Assembly: GCA_964036155.1 (NCBI GenBank)
Contig: OZ038422.1
Location: 42,741,201-42,805,200 of the forward strand
From: Diploscapter coronatus
Lineage: Eukaryota; Nematoda; Chromadorea; Rhabditida; Rhabditidae
Reading direction: 5' to 3'
Length of the DNA: 64,000 bases
Every line of letters starts with the position of its first letter. The first letter of the stretch is position 1. Under the pieces are notes generated by a model. That model made no database searches, had not been told where the DNA came from, and worked only from the letters and a program-made list of their open reading frames with translations. Below, in pieces: positions 12,646 to 23,500 of this stretch. A program made the position numbers and the translations under genes.

Positions 12646-15600
12646 ATGGACTTTGCTGAGGCTCAATGCATCCCAAACAACTCTTCCCTTTATCAAAATG
12701 GCTATACTTCGAATGCCCATGTTCAATCAACTGGATTGCATTACTCTTACGATGACCGGTTTCACGATATTAAATCAGCCTTCACTAATGAAATCAGCCT
12801 GCCAATATTCCACTTTAACAATGCCAATTGGCAGAATCAATCGCAGCATCCGTCGAGCAACAACCGTTCGCCTGAAGGCAATTGGGGATTATACAATAAT
12901 GATCTGCACCACCAAAGAGTAAGCCACGATCAAAATACCGTAATAATGTTCTGTCGAATCTGAAATCTCATGACATTCACATTTTCGAATGAAGTGACAG
13001 GTCTAAATTATATTATGACAAAGTACAAGAAAGCATTGCGCCGTAACTAAATATTTTGAAAAGCTGGCATCGAATTCATCAGAATGAGAGAACCTTGGAA
13101 GCACTTTTCTTCCAACAAAATCTTGTATCAACAACTTGCTTTCTCAACAACGATTTCTTTCAGTATCAATCTATGTACGATTTGGACTATGCATTTCCTC
13201 ACGGCAATTATCCTACAGCAACTCCGAAATTCTACGACCAAAAAGCCAGTCAGTTTCGACCTTCTCTGCCGCCATTCGACAGCCCAATTCATCCAATGCA
13301 TCACAACAACTCAACAATTCCTCCAATTTATGGTAAAGACAAAATGCAACAAAGTGAGTCAAACGCTATTTGGTTCTTTCCAGGGCCACGCGAAATTTCG
13401 ATTTCAATTTCGCGCGGCCCTGGACCTTCCTCTATTTGCCTCTGCTCCTTTCTTTCCTCGCATTCCTTCTGCTTCCTGCTGATTGCGCAATTCATGTCTG
13501 CTCCTTCATTTCCTCAAACAGTACTCAAATATTCAAATAGATCGATTGATTCGGAAAATGGCTCAAATATCATGAATGCGATGAAGTGAACTGAATAGTT
13601 CTGTCAATAAAGGGCTCATCGTTTTCTTGAATAGATCATTTGTGTAAATAAGATCCTATCAAAATTGATATGCATTTTTAGAAATATTGTATTGCAGATG
13701 AAGTCCTGGATACTGTCGAAGTCAGTTCCACGAATAGTGAGAAGTCAAGAGGAAACTGCATGGTCTGTGGGGACGTTTCGACAGGATTTCACTACAACGT
13801 GTCAAGCTGCGAGGGATGCAAAGTACCGTAGCTTTCGAGATGATAAATCATCATTTCTTGTTCACATAATTTATCTATCTCGCCAACTTCTATTGTATTT
13901 CAAGAACTCTAAAACATAGCTATATTTTGTAGTCGAACAAAATTCCTAGGTTTAGTACCTTTTCCTCTCTTCTCTCGATCCATTAATCATACCTTTCCTT
14001 CTCATATATCCCCCGAGTTGCGCAACCATCTCCCTCCTTCCCGTCTTTTCTTTCTCTCATTTTCTTACGATTAATGCCGACATCCCTATGGCAAATTTGC
14101 ATATGCGAGCAGTGATGCGAGTGGTAAATAGAAAAAGGAAAAATGCAACATTTTATAATCCTTTCAGAATTATTCAAAAGCTTGAAGAAAATATTCAGAT
14201 GTGAGAATTTTATGCTAATTTTATTAGATTGTTAGAGATCCAAATTCGACATTGGAAAAATTTCAAGCAAAGTGGAAATTAGCATCGATGAGTGCATAAA
14301 GCTATCTTCCTCTTCAATATCCACTTGATCGCTCAATTAGATCATCAATAAGGCTGCGCAATCCTGTGCCAATCCAGGAGTCTGTCATATCCGAGATTCC
14401 TCCGACTGATAACAGCCCATCCCAATAAGTCATCATAAATCTTTACAAATTACATTTGTCTGAAATACGACTGCATAGTAAAAGAAAAGAGGAATAAAAT
14501 TTAGGGATTCTTTCGACGCTCGATTCAACGACAAATGGACTACCGATGTATGAGAGAAGGAAAATGCGAAATTTCTAGAATGAATCGTAATCGTTGCCAA
14601 TACTGCAGATTCAAAAAGTGCATAGATGTCGGAATGGCAAGAGACTGTCAGTTTTTCCTGATATGAAAGTGTATCATGCTCAGGCTTGTTGGTCAGACAA
14701 AAAATTTCGACCCGATCCTATGGATTTAAAAAAAAATTCTAACGTCAAAATCATAGCTAAATAATCGAATAACTTCATAAAACTATTTTAGAACGATAAA
14801 AGACAGTCTAGTGCAAAGCTGGACTGATTTTTGTCAAATATATGAAAAAATTGAAAAAAAAAAAGTTTATTTTTTGAGATTCGACCCGATTCGTTGGATC
14901 AGATCTAAACAAGCCTGATCATGTCTAAAATCCTGTGAAATAATCGAGCACATTTCTTAATCTTTCGCGTTGATGGATTGAAGAAACTCGAGTTCGAAAG
15001 ATTTTCAAGATTGCTTCATCTCGCAAAATCATCACGTTCAAATGCTCAACACGAAATCTTATTCCAGCAGTTCGAAATGGCAGAAGCGGCCGAAATCGCC
15101 GAAGATGTCGAGAAAGCGGAGATTTCAGTGGAAATGGATCGGATGGAATCGATTCACGATCTAACTCCTCGTCAAACGGATCTGCTGAAGAAATAGAAAG
15201 AGAATTCATTAATGTAACTCGTAGATTTTTCAAAGCAAGGTTTTAGAAAGTTTCTTAGATTTCTGCAAAATTAGCCAGCTTACGGATAAGGAAGAGCTGT
15301 ATTGAAACTGAGAAGTTGAGTATTCCAGAACAGGGATTGAGACCATTGGTGAGTCAGAGATGGTCGTTTCATCCGCTTACATTAGACAGAATTTTAGATA
15401 ATTGAAATGGATAAAGCGAATGAATTTGCGTCTGAGACAAAGATTGCCTGGCAAATGTTTGCATTTCACATTGAGCCAATTTTGAGGGGAATGATCGAGT
15501 TCGCTATGGAAATAGATGGAATCGAGCAGCTGCACGACCAGGACGCCATGAATCTCGTGAAGGTATTGAAAAACCTAAAGAGAATATCCACGCACATTAA

Positions 15601-16559
15601 AGTAACAAATACTCTTGCTAATCGACCGAAATAGCATAAACTAGACAGCAGATTAATGTAAACTGCGTACTATTTCGACGCCATTTCTTACTGTCATTAT
15701 AAAATTCCCAACGTAATTGGTGTTCATCAGCACACGAATCTGTATGGATCGGAGTCATGAATTACCGATCCGTGTGGGGTAACGTGCTGATTCACGGTTT
15801 TTGCGGATGAAAATGGATCGATGTGGACTGGTAATTTCCGAAATTGCCTATCCTTTTATTCATTCGCATCATCGATCCGCAATCAGAGTTTGCCCTCTCG
15901 ATCCGCATATATCCCCACACGGATCGGCAGTTTGAACAGAGTTTGACATTATTCAAACGTGAAAATCTGATAAAATCAGCTCTTCTATTTAGCATTCATT
16001 TTTCACTCACTTCCTCATCAACCTAATATCTTCTCACGAATCAGTTGGATTTCGTCTTCCAAGAGGTCATCTACTGCCAAACAGATTCATTAGTATTCTT
16101 TATGGAGAGGAGACCGCTCAGCAGATATTCACACTAGTCGATTTCTTCAAATCTAATGCATTTTCAAATGAAATTATTAGCTCGCTAACTGCTGTAGTTA
16201 TAACAACGACAGGTTAGAGACTAGTTTGATTGCAGGATTGAGAAATGAATAACTTCAGTGCCCAATATTTACTACCGATCAAAGATTGAAATCGATAGAA
16301 TTCACATGAAATTCGAGGAGGCTTTCAGACGAAGATTGACATTCGAAATGAAAGCTGATTTTCTGGGTGAAATGACTAATTTGTACAGAAGGATTCAGGA
16401 CATTCGTAACTATTTTTTTTACAATAAAAATCAATAACTTGAAATTTAGATTCGATGCATAGAATGCAAGTAGCAGAACTTCTAAACGATAATTTTGAGT
16501 GGCCACAATTATTCAGTCAATTCTTTTTAGGAGAAACTTTTCCCCCAACTAGACCATAA
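12646..16559 (+). CDS. nuclear hormone receptor (NR1-like DNA-binding domain)
   Basis: Ligand-regulated transcription factor. Model (552 aa): 12646-12918, 13164-13353, 13698-13822, 14505-14646, about 14993-15213, 15259-15348, 15398-15562, 15931-15958, 16045-16212, 16259-16405, 16450-16559. The start follows an acceptor-like TTTTAG by two bases, as for a trans-spliced leader. Residues about 1-154 are Asn/Gln/His/Pro-rich. The DNA-binding domain (about 175-241) has finger 1 [20 protein letters not shown] with P-box CEGCKG, and finger 2 [20 protein letters not shown] then [13 protein letters not shown]. This resembles the E75/Rev-Erb/ROR type more than the expanded nematode NHRs. The ligand-binding domain begins about residue 318; helix 3 is seen as [20 protein letters not shown] and the C-terminus as [12 protein letters not shown]. 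The hinge exon (splice 14646/14993) is the uncertain part, and the 28-base exon is supported mainly by phase. No one-to-one orthologue is claimed. Confidence 0.88.
13380..13423. repeat. 18-bp-stem hairpin in nuclear receptor intron
   Basis: CCAGGGCCACGCGAAATT (13380-13397) faces AATTTCGCGCGGCCCTGG (13406-13423). 17 of 18 positions are complementary, around an 8-base loop. It starts 26 bases after the donor at 13353, inside the intron 13354-13697. Confidence 0.7.
14676..14922. repeat. inverted-repeat element in nuclear receptor intron (MITE-like)
   Basis: ATGCTCAGGCTTGTT at 14676-14690 pairs with AACAAGCCTGATCAT at 14908-14922 (14 of 15). TTCGACCCGAT occurs in direct orientation near both ends (about 14706 and 14880). 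The unit lies between the DNA-binding-domain exon and the hinge exon and has no ORF. Confidence 0.55.
15729..15927. repeat. nested inverted repeats beside the 28-base receptor exon
   Basis: CCGATCCGTGTGGGG at 15765-15779 has an exact 15-base reverse complement at 15913-15927. A second short pair, ATCAGCAC near 15727 and GTGCTGAT near 15784, nests with it. Further copies of GGATCG/CGATCC lie between. The right arm ends three bases before the acceptor used for the 15931-15958 exon. Confidence 0.6.
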
Positions 16560-17271
16560 TTTATATTCTGGGCTTTTGCGTGTAAATGTCAATTTATTTT
16601 TAGGGTCTGTCTATTTGTTTATAACCGGTGTGAGAGTATCTTTCATGATAGCATCTTTCAAGACGAATAATCTTTCAACGTTTTATTTCTCATAATTTCT
16701 ATAGAATTCTTCATTACCTAATCATCGAATTAAATAGAAATTGTTATTGCTATGAAAAACGAAACTGAATAAGTAAACGAATAAATTATTTGAAAATACT
16801 ATGATGAAAATAATGGCAACCGTAAAGTGGAATAAAATGACAAAATAAGTCCTAATTTTGAAGTAGGAAAAGTTTGATGTCAGGATTCAGGTATTTGAAT
16901 ATGTTCTCGTTGTGTGTTACAAGAATTGATTATGAATTGTACTGACATCGAGTTGAATATTAGGATCTTGGATTGCATTAAACTATGACTCATTCAGCAT
17001 TTTGAACAGAGAATACGTCACTTTGAGCTGATAGTATTCCATCTTTCAAAAGAAATCAACAATTGCATTTGACATTCATCTATTATGAAGTGGAAGTGAT
17101 CCATAGCACCTTCAGGAAAAAGGAAACTGATGTTGGAGTAAGAATCAAGTGGAAGCATACGTTAAAACAAACGAATAAATAAAGTAGGCAAGTCTCACAG
17201 GTAGGAAATCAGGCTAACATTAGAAAATCACTTTCAAATAATCACAGACATCATCGAATTAGAAAACTTGC
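16560..17271. other. convergent intergenic region, NHR / nucleobindin
   Basis: AT-rich region between two converging genes. The + strand AATAAA at 16780-16785 is a candidate poly(A) signal for the nuclear receptor. A further AATAAATAAA occurs near 17175. No exon seen. Confidence 0.5.
16780..16785 (+). terminator. candidate poly(A) signal of the nuclear receptor gene
   Basis: AATAAA about 220 bases after the TAA stop at 16557-16559; earlier exact copies were not seen in the 3' flank. Confidence 0.4.
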
Positions 17272-19916
17272 CTAAATCCCGTATGAAGGGTCTTTCGGAG
17301 TATCGACTTTCAAAGGCTGTTGTTGTTCATAAGGTTGCTGAATCATTGGTAATGAACAAGTCCAGACAAAAAATGATTCATACTTGTTGACCGGTTTGAA
17401 CGGGAGGATGCTGTTCGATTGGCGCTTGATGAACTTGCTGGGCTTGTGCCTGGAATTTCAAATAAGGAATAGCAAACTTTAGCTCAAATTTTAGTCAGTC
17501 TCATAAGTCTGAATTTAAAAGCGGTAAAAAGTCGATTGCTATTTCGATATTCAGAGTTTCAAATTGAAACTAAGAAATACAAATTTCAAATTGGAACATT
17601 TTCTTCGGAGAATGAAACTATTAGCAACCTGCTGAGGAACAGCATTGTGAACGGGCTGTTGATTGTGGTCGACCACGGGTTGGACAGGTTGTTGGTGAGC
17701 TGCAGTGGATGTTTCATAAGCATGTTCGCCCCAGCCTGGATGGGAATATCTATCATCTAGCACTCATTCTGGTCGAGAAAGAAAGTGTTAGCGTGCACAA
17801 TACAAAAGTGGATGCAGAGTTAAACCGAGTTTAGATAGTCCCAACCCAAAGCTGTGAATGACGACGAATCGCTTACCTTGCTCCTTGGCATATTCACGCT
17901 CAAACTCTTCCAGCTCCTTGTCAGTGTAGACCTGCTGAGAAAATAATAAGAATATTCAAGTGAATATAAAATGACTGAAATTTGTTTCGATGTGTAAAGG
18001 AAGAATGGAGAATTGTCAAAATAAAGTGTTTAGGAAGATTCTGAGTGGTTTTCAAGTCCAGTTCGTTTTTTTCGCATTCCACTTCTATCACAACTTTTCC
18101 GTTCTTCCCATACCTATTGTAGAAAGTATTAGCTTTCTAGCAAACTGATAATCCTTATAATGCAATCTACCTGTTCCTGGCCCAAGTCTTTCCATCCCTC
18201 GTCCTTTCCATCGTCGGCCTGCGCCTCTGTGTCGTGCAGAAATTCTTCCAGCGAAATCAGTCGATCGCCGTTTTTGTCCATTTGCTTGGAGACGTGTTCG
18301 CGCATTCTGTACATTTCTTCCATTCTGAAATCTTTCGTGAAAACATTTCCAGCTCATTCGATAACAACAAACCGTTCTCTTGGGTCATCATCCGGATCGG
18401 TTTCGTTGTACATTTTCTCGAGTTCCAGCTGGAAGAGAGCCTCCAGTTCGTCGTCATTCCTGCAATTTCGAAAAGCTTCATGATTTGATCTGTAAAACTA
18501 TTCAACATCCTACCAATAGCCGTCCCCGTTCAAGTCGTGAAGAGCAAAGAATGTCTTCGGATCATAGCTATCCTTATCCATCTAAAACTTTTCTTCGATG
18601 AAATTAAAAAAAAATGAAATTTAGAATGGCGGTACTGAAAAAGGTGGAATTTCCTCGAAATTTTAATTGAATTTTTCTTCAAAAAAATTCATAAACCACT
18701 AACATGATCCTTCTCCTCCCAAACTTCCTCGAGCTGTTCACGACCTCCTGGATGTTTCAATGCCTCGTGTTCGTTGTGTCGTTTCTTCACTTCTTCTGCC
18801 TCTTTGATGGCTCGTTCGCGTTCCTGAATGTCATGATTTGTGAAAGAAAAGTGATGACACCCTGGAAAGAAACCTGCGCATCCATTTGAGCGAGCTTGTG
18901 GTCCTCTTCAGCCTTTTTCTTCATTTCGTACTCTTTGAAGTCTTTCTTGCGTTCTATATCGATCGTCTCCATATCTTGTACTGTCTGAAATTTGTATTTC
19001 TCTCAAATTATACGCGATTGTCCTTACCTTTTTAATAAGCTTCCTCAAATCCTCTTTGCCGAATTTGTCCCACTGCTCAACATCGATGTGATCAGGCATT
19101 TTTATGTTGTGCGAACCACCATCGACCTAAAATGATAAATTCAAAAATCTAGTTCAAAAATAAATTTAGAAATGCAAATGACAGAATCTTCCAACTCATT
19201 ACTTTGGCAAAAAATTCAATTACATAGTACATCGTGAAAAATTATATGAAAAAGAATATTTGCCGAGAAACTAGAACATACTTTAAGAAAATCAAATTAT
19301 AGAAATTGCAAAATAAAAAGTACCTCGATTTGCTTCTGAATCTGTTCGCGAAGACGCTCGATTTCATCGAGTTTAGCTTTGTGGAGTCTGTCAAAAACGC
19401 TGCTGTCCAAATCATGGATGTGGTCTGCGATGTTTCCTGCCTATAAGAAAATTATCTTAAATTTGAATTTAGTATAACAAATACTTTGATATCAGCCTCA
19501 TTCATTCCTCTCATTTTCTCGTTGAATTTCGGATCGCTCTCCAGAATCTTCACGACTTCTTCCAGATACTTCTGATAAGTGAATTGATAGCCCTGAATTA
19601 TTCTTTTAATATATATTTATTCAATTCTTTGAAAATAATCATACGTGTTTTGATCCATCATCCTGAGGCGTCGTTGTCTGTTGGTCGTTTGCATGATCAG
19701 CCTGAAATTGTAATCCTTGGTCAATTGAAAAATGACTAATCATATTCGATTCCAAAACATCCAGGAACAATTAACATCTACTATGAATTGGTAAAATACC
19801 TGAGCCTGTTGATCATGTTGCTGCGCAGCTTGAGCGGCCTGCTCCTGCTGATTCCTTAGTGGAGGGGCCGCATTCGTCCAGACTATCAAACCGGCTATCA
19901 GCAATAATCGAATCAT
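17272..19916 (-). CDS. nucb-1: nucleobindin (NUCB1/2 homologue)
   Basis: Ca2+-binding secretory-pathway protein (Golgi/secreted in other animals). Fourteen exons, all phases closing, give 451 aa: 19800-19916, 19645-19701, 19485-19592, 19324-19440, 19028-19126, 18874-18984, 18704-18823, 18514-18581, 18373-18459, 18171-18324, 17877-17934, 17629-17756, 17384-17449, 17272-17337. A signal peptide (MIRLLLIAGLIVWTNAAP) is followed by a Gln/Ala-rich stretch, then the family's helical region (YLEEVVKILESDPKFNEK). Two EF-hands follow: DLNGDGYWNDDE, and DKNGDRLISLEE, which has the Arg-for-Gly substitution usual for nucleobindin EF2. The tail is Gln/Pro-rich, as in the family. An acceptor (TTTTTTGCAG) lies directly before the ATG, suggesting leader trans-splicing. 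Two GC-box-like motifs lie upstream or nearby (one at 20130). Length matches the usual 420-460 aa. Confidence 0.96.
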
Positions 19917-20129
19917 CTGCAAAAAATAATCATGAAAAACCGATGTATCGAGACAAGTTGAATAACAGCAAATGATTGAAAACGATGAATAACCACTGAA
20001 CAATGACATCAATACAGAAAACGTCAGTGTTATAAATATTTGAACATCTTTACACGTGTATCAAAATTGCCAATATCAGTTTAGCGAACAAGGTGTAGCT
20101 GCAAAGTCAAGGCGCGTTTGAAAAGAAGT

Positions 20130-20138
20130 GGGCGTGGC
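20130..20138. promoter_or_regulatory. GGGCGTGGC motif upstream of nucleobindin
   Basis: Exact copy of the 9-base motif also found upstream of the nuclear receptor (12483-12491). It lies about 215 bases upstream of the nucleobindin ATG. A Sp1/KLF-like role is inferred from the motif only. Confidence 0.3.
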
Positions 20139-20329
20139 AAATGTAGCTACTTCGTGAAAAGGAGAGAAAGGGGAAAATAGTAACTGAAAATAGAGATTCA
20201 ACACTCCAGAAGATCTCATCTTTGGAATTTTAAAGTCAAAAATTAACCTCGAATTAAATATTAAAATGATAACTTTTCATCAGTTTCCGTAAAATTCCGC
20301 CATTTTTCGTGAATTTTTTGTGATTTCAG

Positions 20330-20578
20330 AATCCTTGTAATGATGGAACTGTCGAAGTACGCCGATCTGGCCAGCGACATGGCAGTCTGGAATGCGATGA
20401 GTCGAAAGAACTTGTGAAGTTCAAGGAAATCGTCAAAAACAAATAATCGAAATTCTTGCGATTTTCAGGAAGAGGACGGCTTGCGGTCGGTCTACGAAAA
20501 TATCGGAAATTCGACAGCTACTTGTCTGCAGGCTGGAGTTTTTGCGATCCACGTCGGTCAACTTCTAGCTCTGCACAG
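20330..20578 (+). other. orphan pair of exon-like segments
   Basis: Segment 20330-20413 follows TGATTTCAG and ends at a GTGAAG donor. It holds an ATG frame reading MMELSKYADLASDMAVWNAM with codon use like the real genes. Segment 20469-20578 follows ATTTTCAG and ends at a GTACGT donor; it reads EEDGLRSVYENIGNSTATCL then QAGVFAIHVGQLLALHR. The two most natural frames do not join in phase at the visible splice sites: joining requires the other frame in the first segment. No partner exons were recognised before 27148. It could be alternative 5' exons, a gene remnant or a small gene; no family was recognised. Confidence 0.35.
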
Positions 20579-23500
20579 GTACGTCGTTATGAAATATTTA
20601 AAAAAAAAAAAAAAAAACTTTCGAAAATTAGTTTTTGCTATTCGAGATTCTCTTTTAATGCTGAATGATTCTGTGAAGGCTTTTTGTATTAGTTTTTCAT
20701 TATTTTCTTCAAGCTTCCTTGAACGGAGACTGATTCGAATTTTAAATTTGGAACGGAGACGGACAAATAAGGTACGGGTTGAGAACGTATCAAAAATTTT
20801 TTAAGCTTGCTCAATATTTGCATGGAAAAATTTTCATGACAAAAAGACATTTTGGGATGGACAGGTACTTTTTGAGACAAGACGGATAGGAACGGGTTAA
20901 ACTTTGTGAGGATAACACGTGACGGGAAAATCGGCAAAAATCTGGAGTAGGACGGGAACGGCTAGCCATTTAGGAAGATTGATTCTCTTGGTAAGAGAAA
21001 AAAATCAATTAGATCATCATCATGTGCTATATTCTTCATGCGCTGCTGAGATTACTTCGAATTTCTTCTTTTATCAAGTCACATGTAACTGCACACTTTT
21101 CAAATGACTATACCTAAATTTATTACAATCAATATTCTGACGGCTCTGTTCACAATATCAATCATTCGGAATTTCGATCTTTCACTTTGCATATGCTCCT
21201 TCTTCGTCTGTCTGTGCTCTCTCGTTTCTCCTTCTTTCTGCCAGCTAAGGGCCTCTTTACCATTTCACCAAATGCCGTTCATCTTGGAAATGGTACAGAA
21301 AAAATGAGAACGTGAAGGATGAAAAATTAGAAGGGCACATGATGCAATGAGAAGGAAGATTGAAGAGAGAGACAAAGAAAGAAGTAGAGGAAGAGGAAGG
21401 AAGGGCAGACAGTGAGACAGACAGAGCTGCGCAGACAGGAACAGAAATAAAAATAGCAGAAATAGATGGAAAGCAATGCTTGCTATTTGCCATTCTGCGA
21501 TTCGGCACTCAGCTATCTTTCCATCTTTCACCCCCAGCCCATTTCCCTCCAATTTTTACGCAGTTCCAAATTTCAAATAGCCATTCGCATTGATTTTTCT
21601 CGGTTGTATCTTTTTACTCCTCTTTCAAAAGTTCTTGTCAAGTTTCCAAAAAAAATTAACCTCATTATCATTTATCAGGGATAGAACGAATTTCTGTTTC
21701 CGGTTTTTAAACTCCTATTTCGTTTCAACTCTATTCTCTATCACCGAATTTCCAGAATTTTCGAAAAAATCGACTTATCTACTATTCAGTCATAAAATTT
21801 TTCAAAATTCAAATTTAGCCTTTAGATTAAAATTTCAACTTCGGAAGACTTAATCAATCCCGATATTCAATTAAATTTTTTCTCTTCTTCATTTATTGCT
21901 CATCTGACCCTTTGCCAATCAATCGATAGATGATTGCGTCACTCTGCGACCTAACCTGTGAGCACTCATTTTCACAATTTCAACGTATGCCTACAATTTG
22001 TAATTATTTGCTCATTTTCCTTGCTATTTTCAGCTTTTCAACTACACATAATTCTCTTATCAATCGAAATGCAATTTTGATCATTCATCTATAAACAGCA
22101 AAACGTGAAATTCACTTGACAAATGCTCGACTCCCTTCTCTATCGTGATTTTATTGACCGTGTTTTCTCCTCCAGTTTATTTATTTCCCCGGCGGCGATT
22201 TCAAAGGCTTTCTTTAATTCTTTTAACCAACTTGCATAGCTTTCCGCGGTATTTGGGTTTCATCCGATGTGAATTATCATCTGATTCGATAAAAAAAAAC
22301 TTGCGCCGAAATTACTCTCCTCTTTTCGTTTCTTCCTTTGTTTTGCGCTCGTTGAGTATATTCGGTGATTTGTTCTAATCCCATATTTATCCCCGAAAAT
22401 GTGGGATTTTATAATTTCATTTGCGATTTTTTAAGCAAAATGGCGAAAACGCGGCAAAATCACAAAAGACGGAGGCGGAGAAAATGGTATGGAATTCCTG
22501 TGGTTCGCAATATTTTTGAGTGGAAGGTCACATTTTTCCTGGCCGAGATTTCTAAATTCACTTTTACTCACTCAGTTATCCCACTCAGTTTTTCCTTCCC
22601 ATTCCTTATCACGCACTCTGAGATTTACTCCAAGCCCTCTTTATTTATTTATTCGTCTATTATTGCAACGCGGAGTTTTCAGCTCTCACGATCTTTTGCA
22701 ATCTTTTTGTCTTCTGAACGGCAGGCCAGGCACTACCATGCGACAGAGAAATAAAGCATGAAAAAGACGATGATGAAATATTTAGGACGAAAGAGCGGGA
22801 GAAGATGGACAGAGAAGGAGAGGGTGAGAGAAGGCAGAGATAGGAGAGAGACCCCACTCCTAGCCTCTTCTACTGAATTTCCGCGCAAAAAACTAGTTTC
22901 TTTCGCGATTGAAAAAACTCAAAACTGTAGTGACAGACAATCATGTAAGAAGTAAGAAAAGGCAGGGGAAGGGAAGGCAAAGATGCAAAAGAAGCGAATG
23001 AAGGCCGCACTGCCGCCCTGTTCTGTCTGGAATCTCTCGATTTCATGCATTCCCTCCAACCTCTCACTTCCATTTCTACTTCAATTGGCCTTACCTCTCC
23101 TCTCATTCCCTCCTTTCTTTCTTCTTCTTTTCAACCATGCACACTTCCCCTCCTGTTATTCGAATTCGATAACCGTTTGTTCCTCTCGAATTTCGAATTT
23201 CTTCGAGTATAGATTTTTCTCGCTCTAAAATTACTCGCCCTGATTTTGTGAGCTTTATCTAACTCTAGATCATCATAAAATAACTTCTTCATTGCATACT
23301 TTTTTTTGTTTTATTTTATGATGAAAGATGACAATTTTCTGTTAAGAAGCATCTATTTTAGCTCATAAATAGTTCGCAATAATGCGTTCTTCCCTTCACC
23401 CTGTGCGTAGTGTTATCCTCTGCCTCTGATTAGATATCCCTACTTTAGCATATACTATGTTATTTTCTATTTCATCTTTATCCTGTTAAATCCCGCCTCA

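Noticed and set aside
15792..16026. Overlapping open frames around the nested inverted repeats
   Set aside because: They arise from the palindromic element itself; only the 28-base exon fits the receptor's reading phase.
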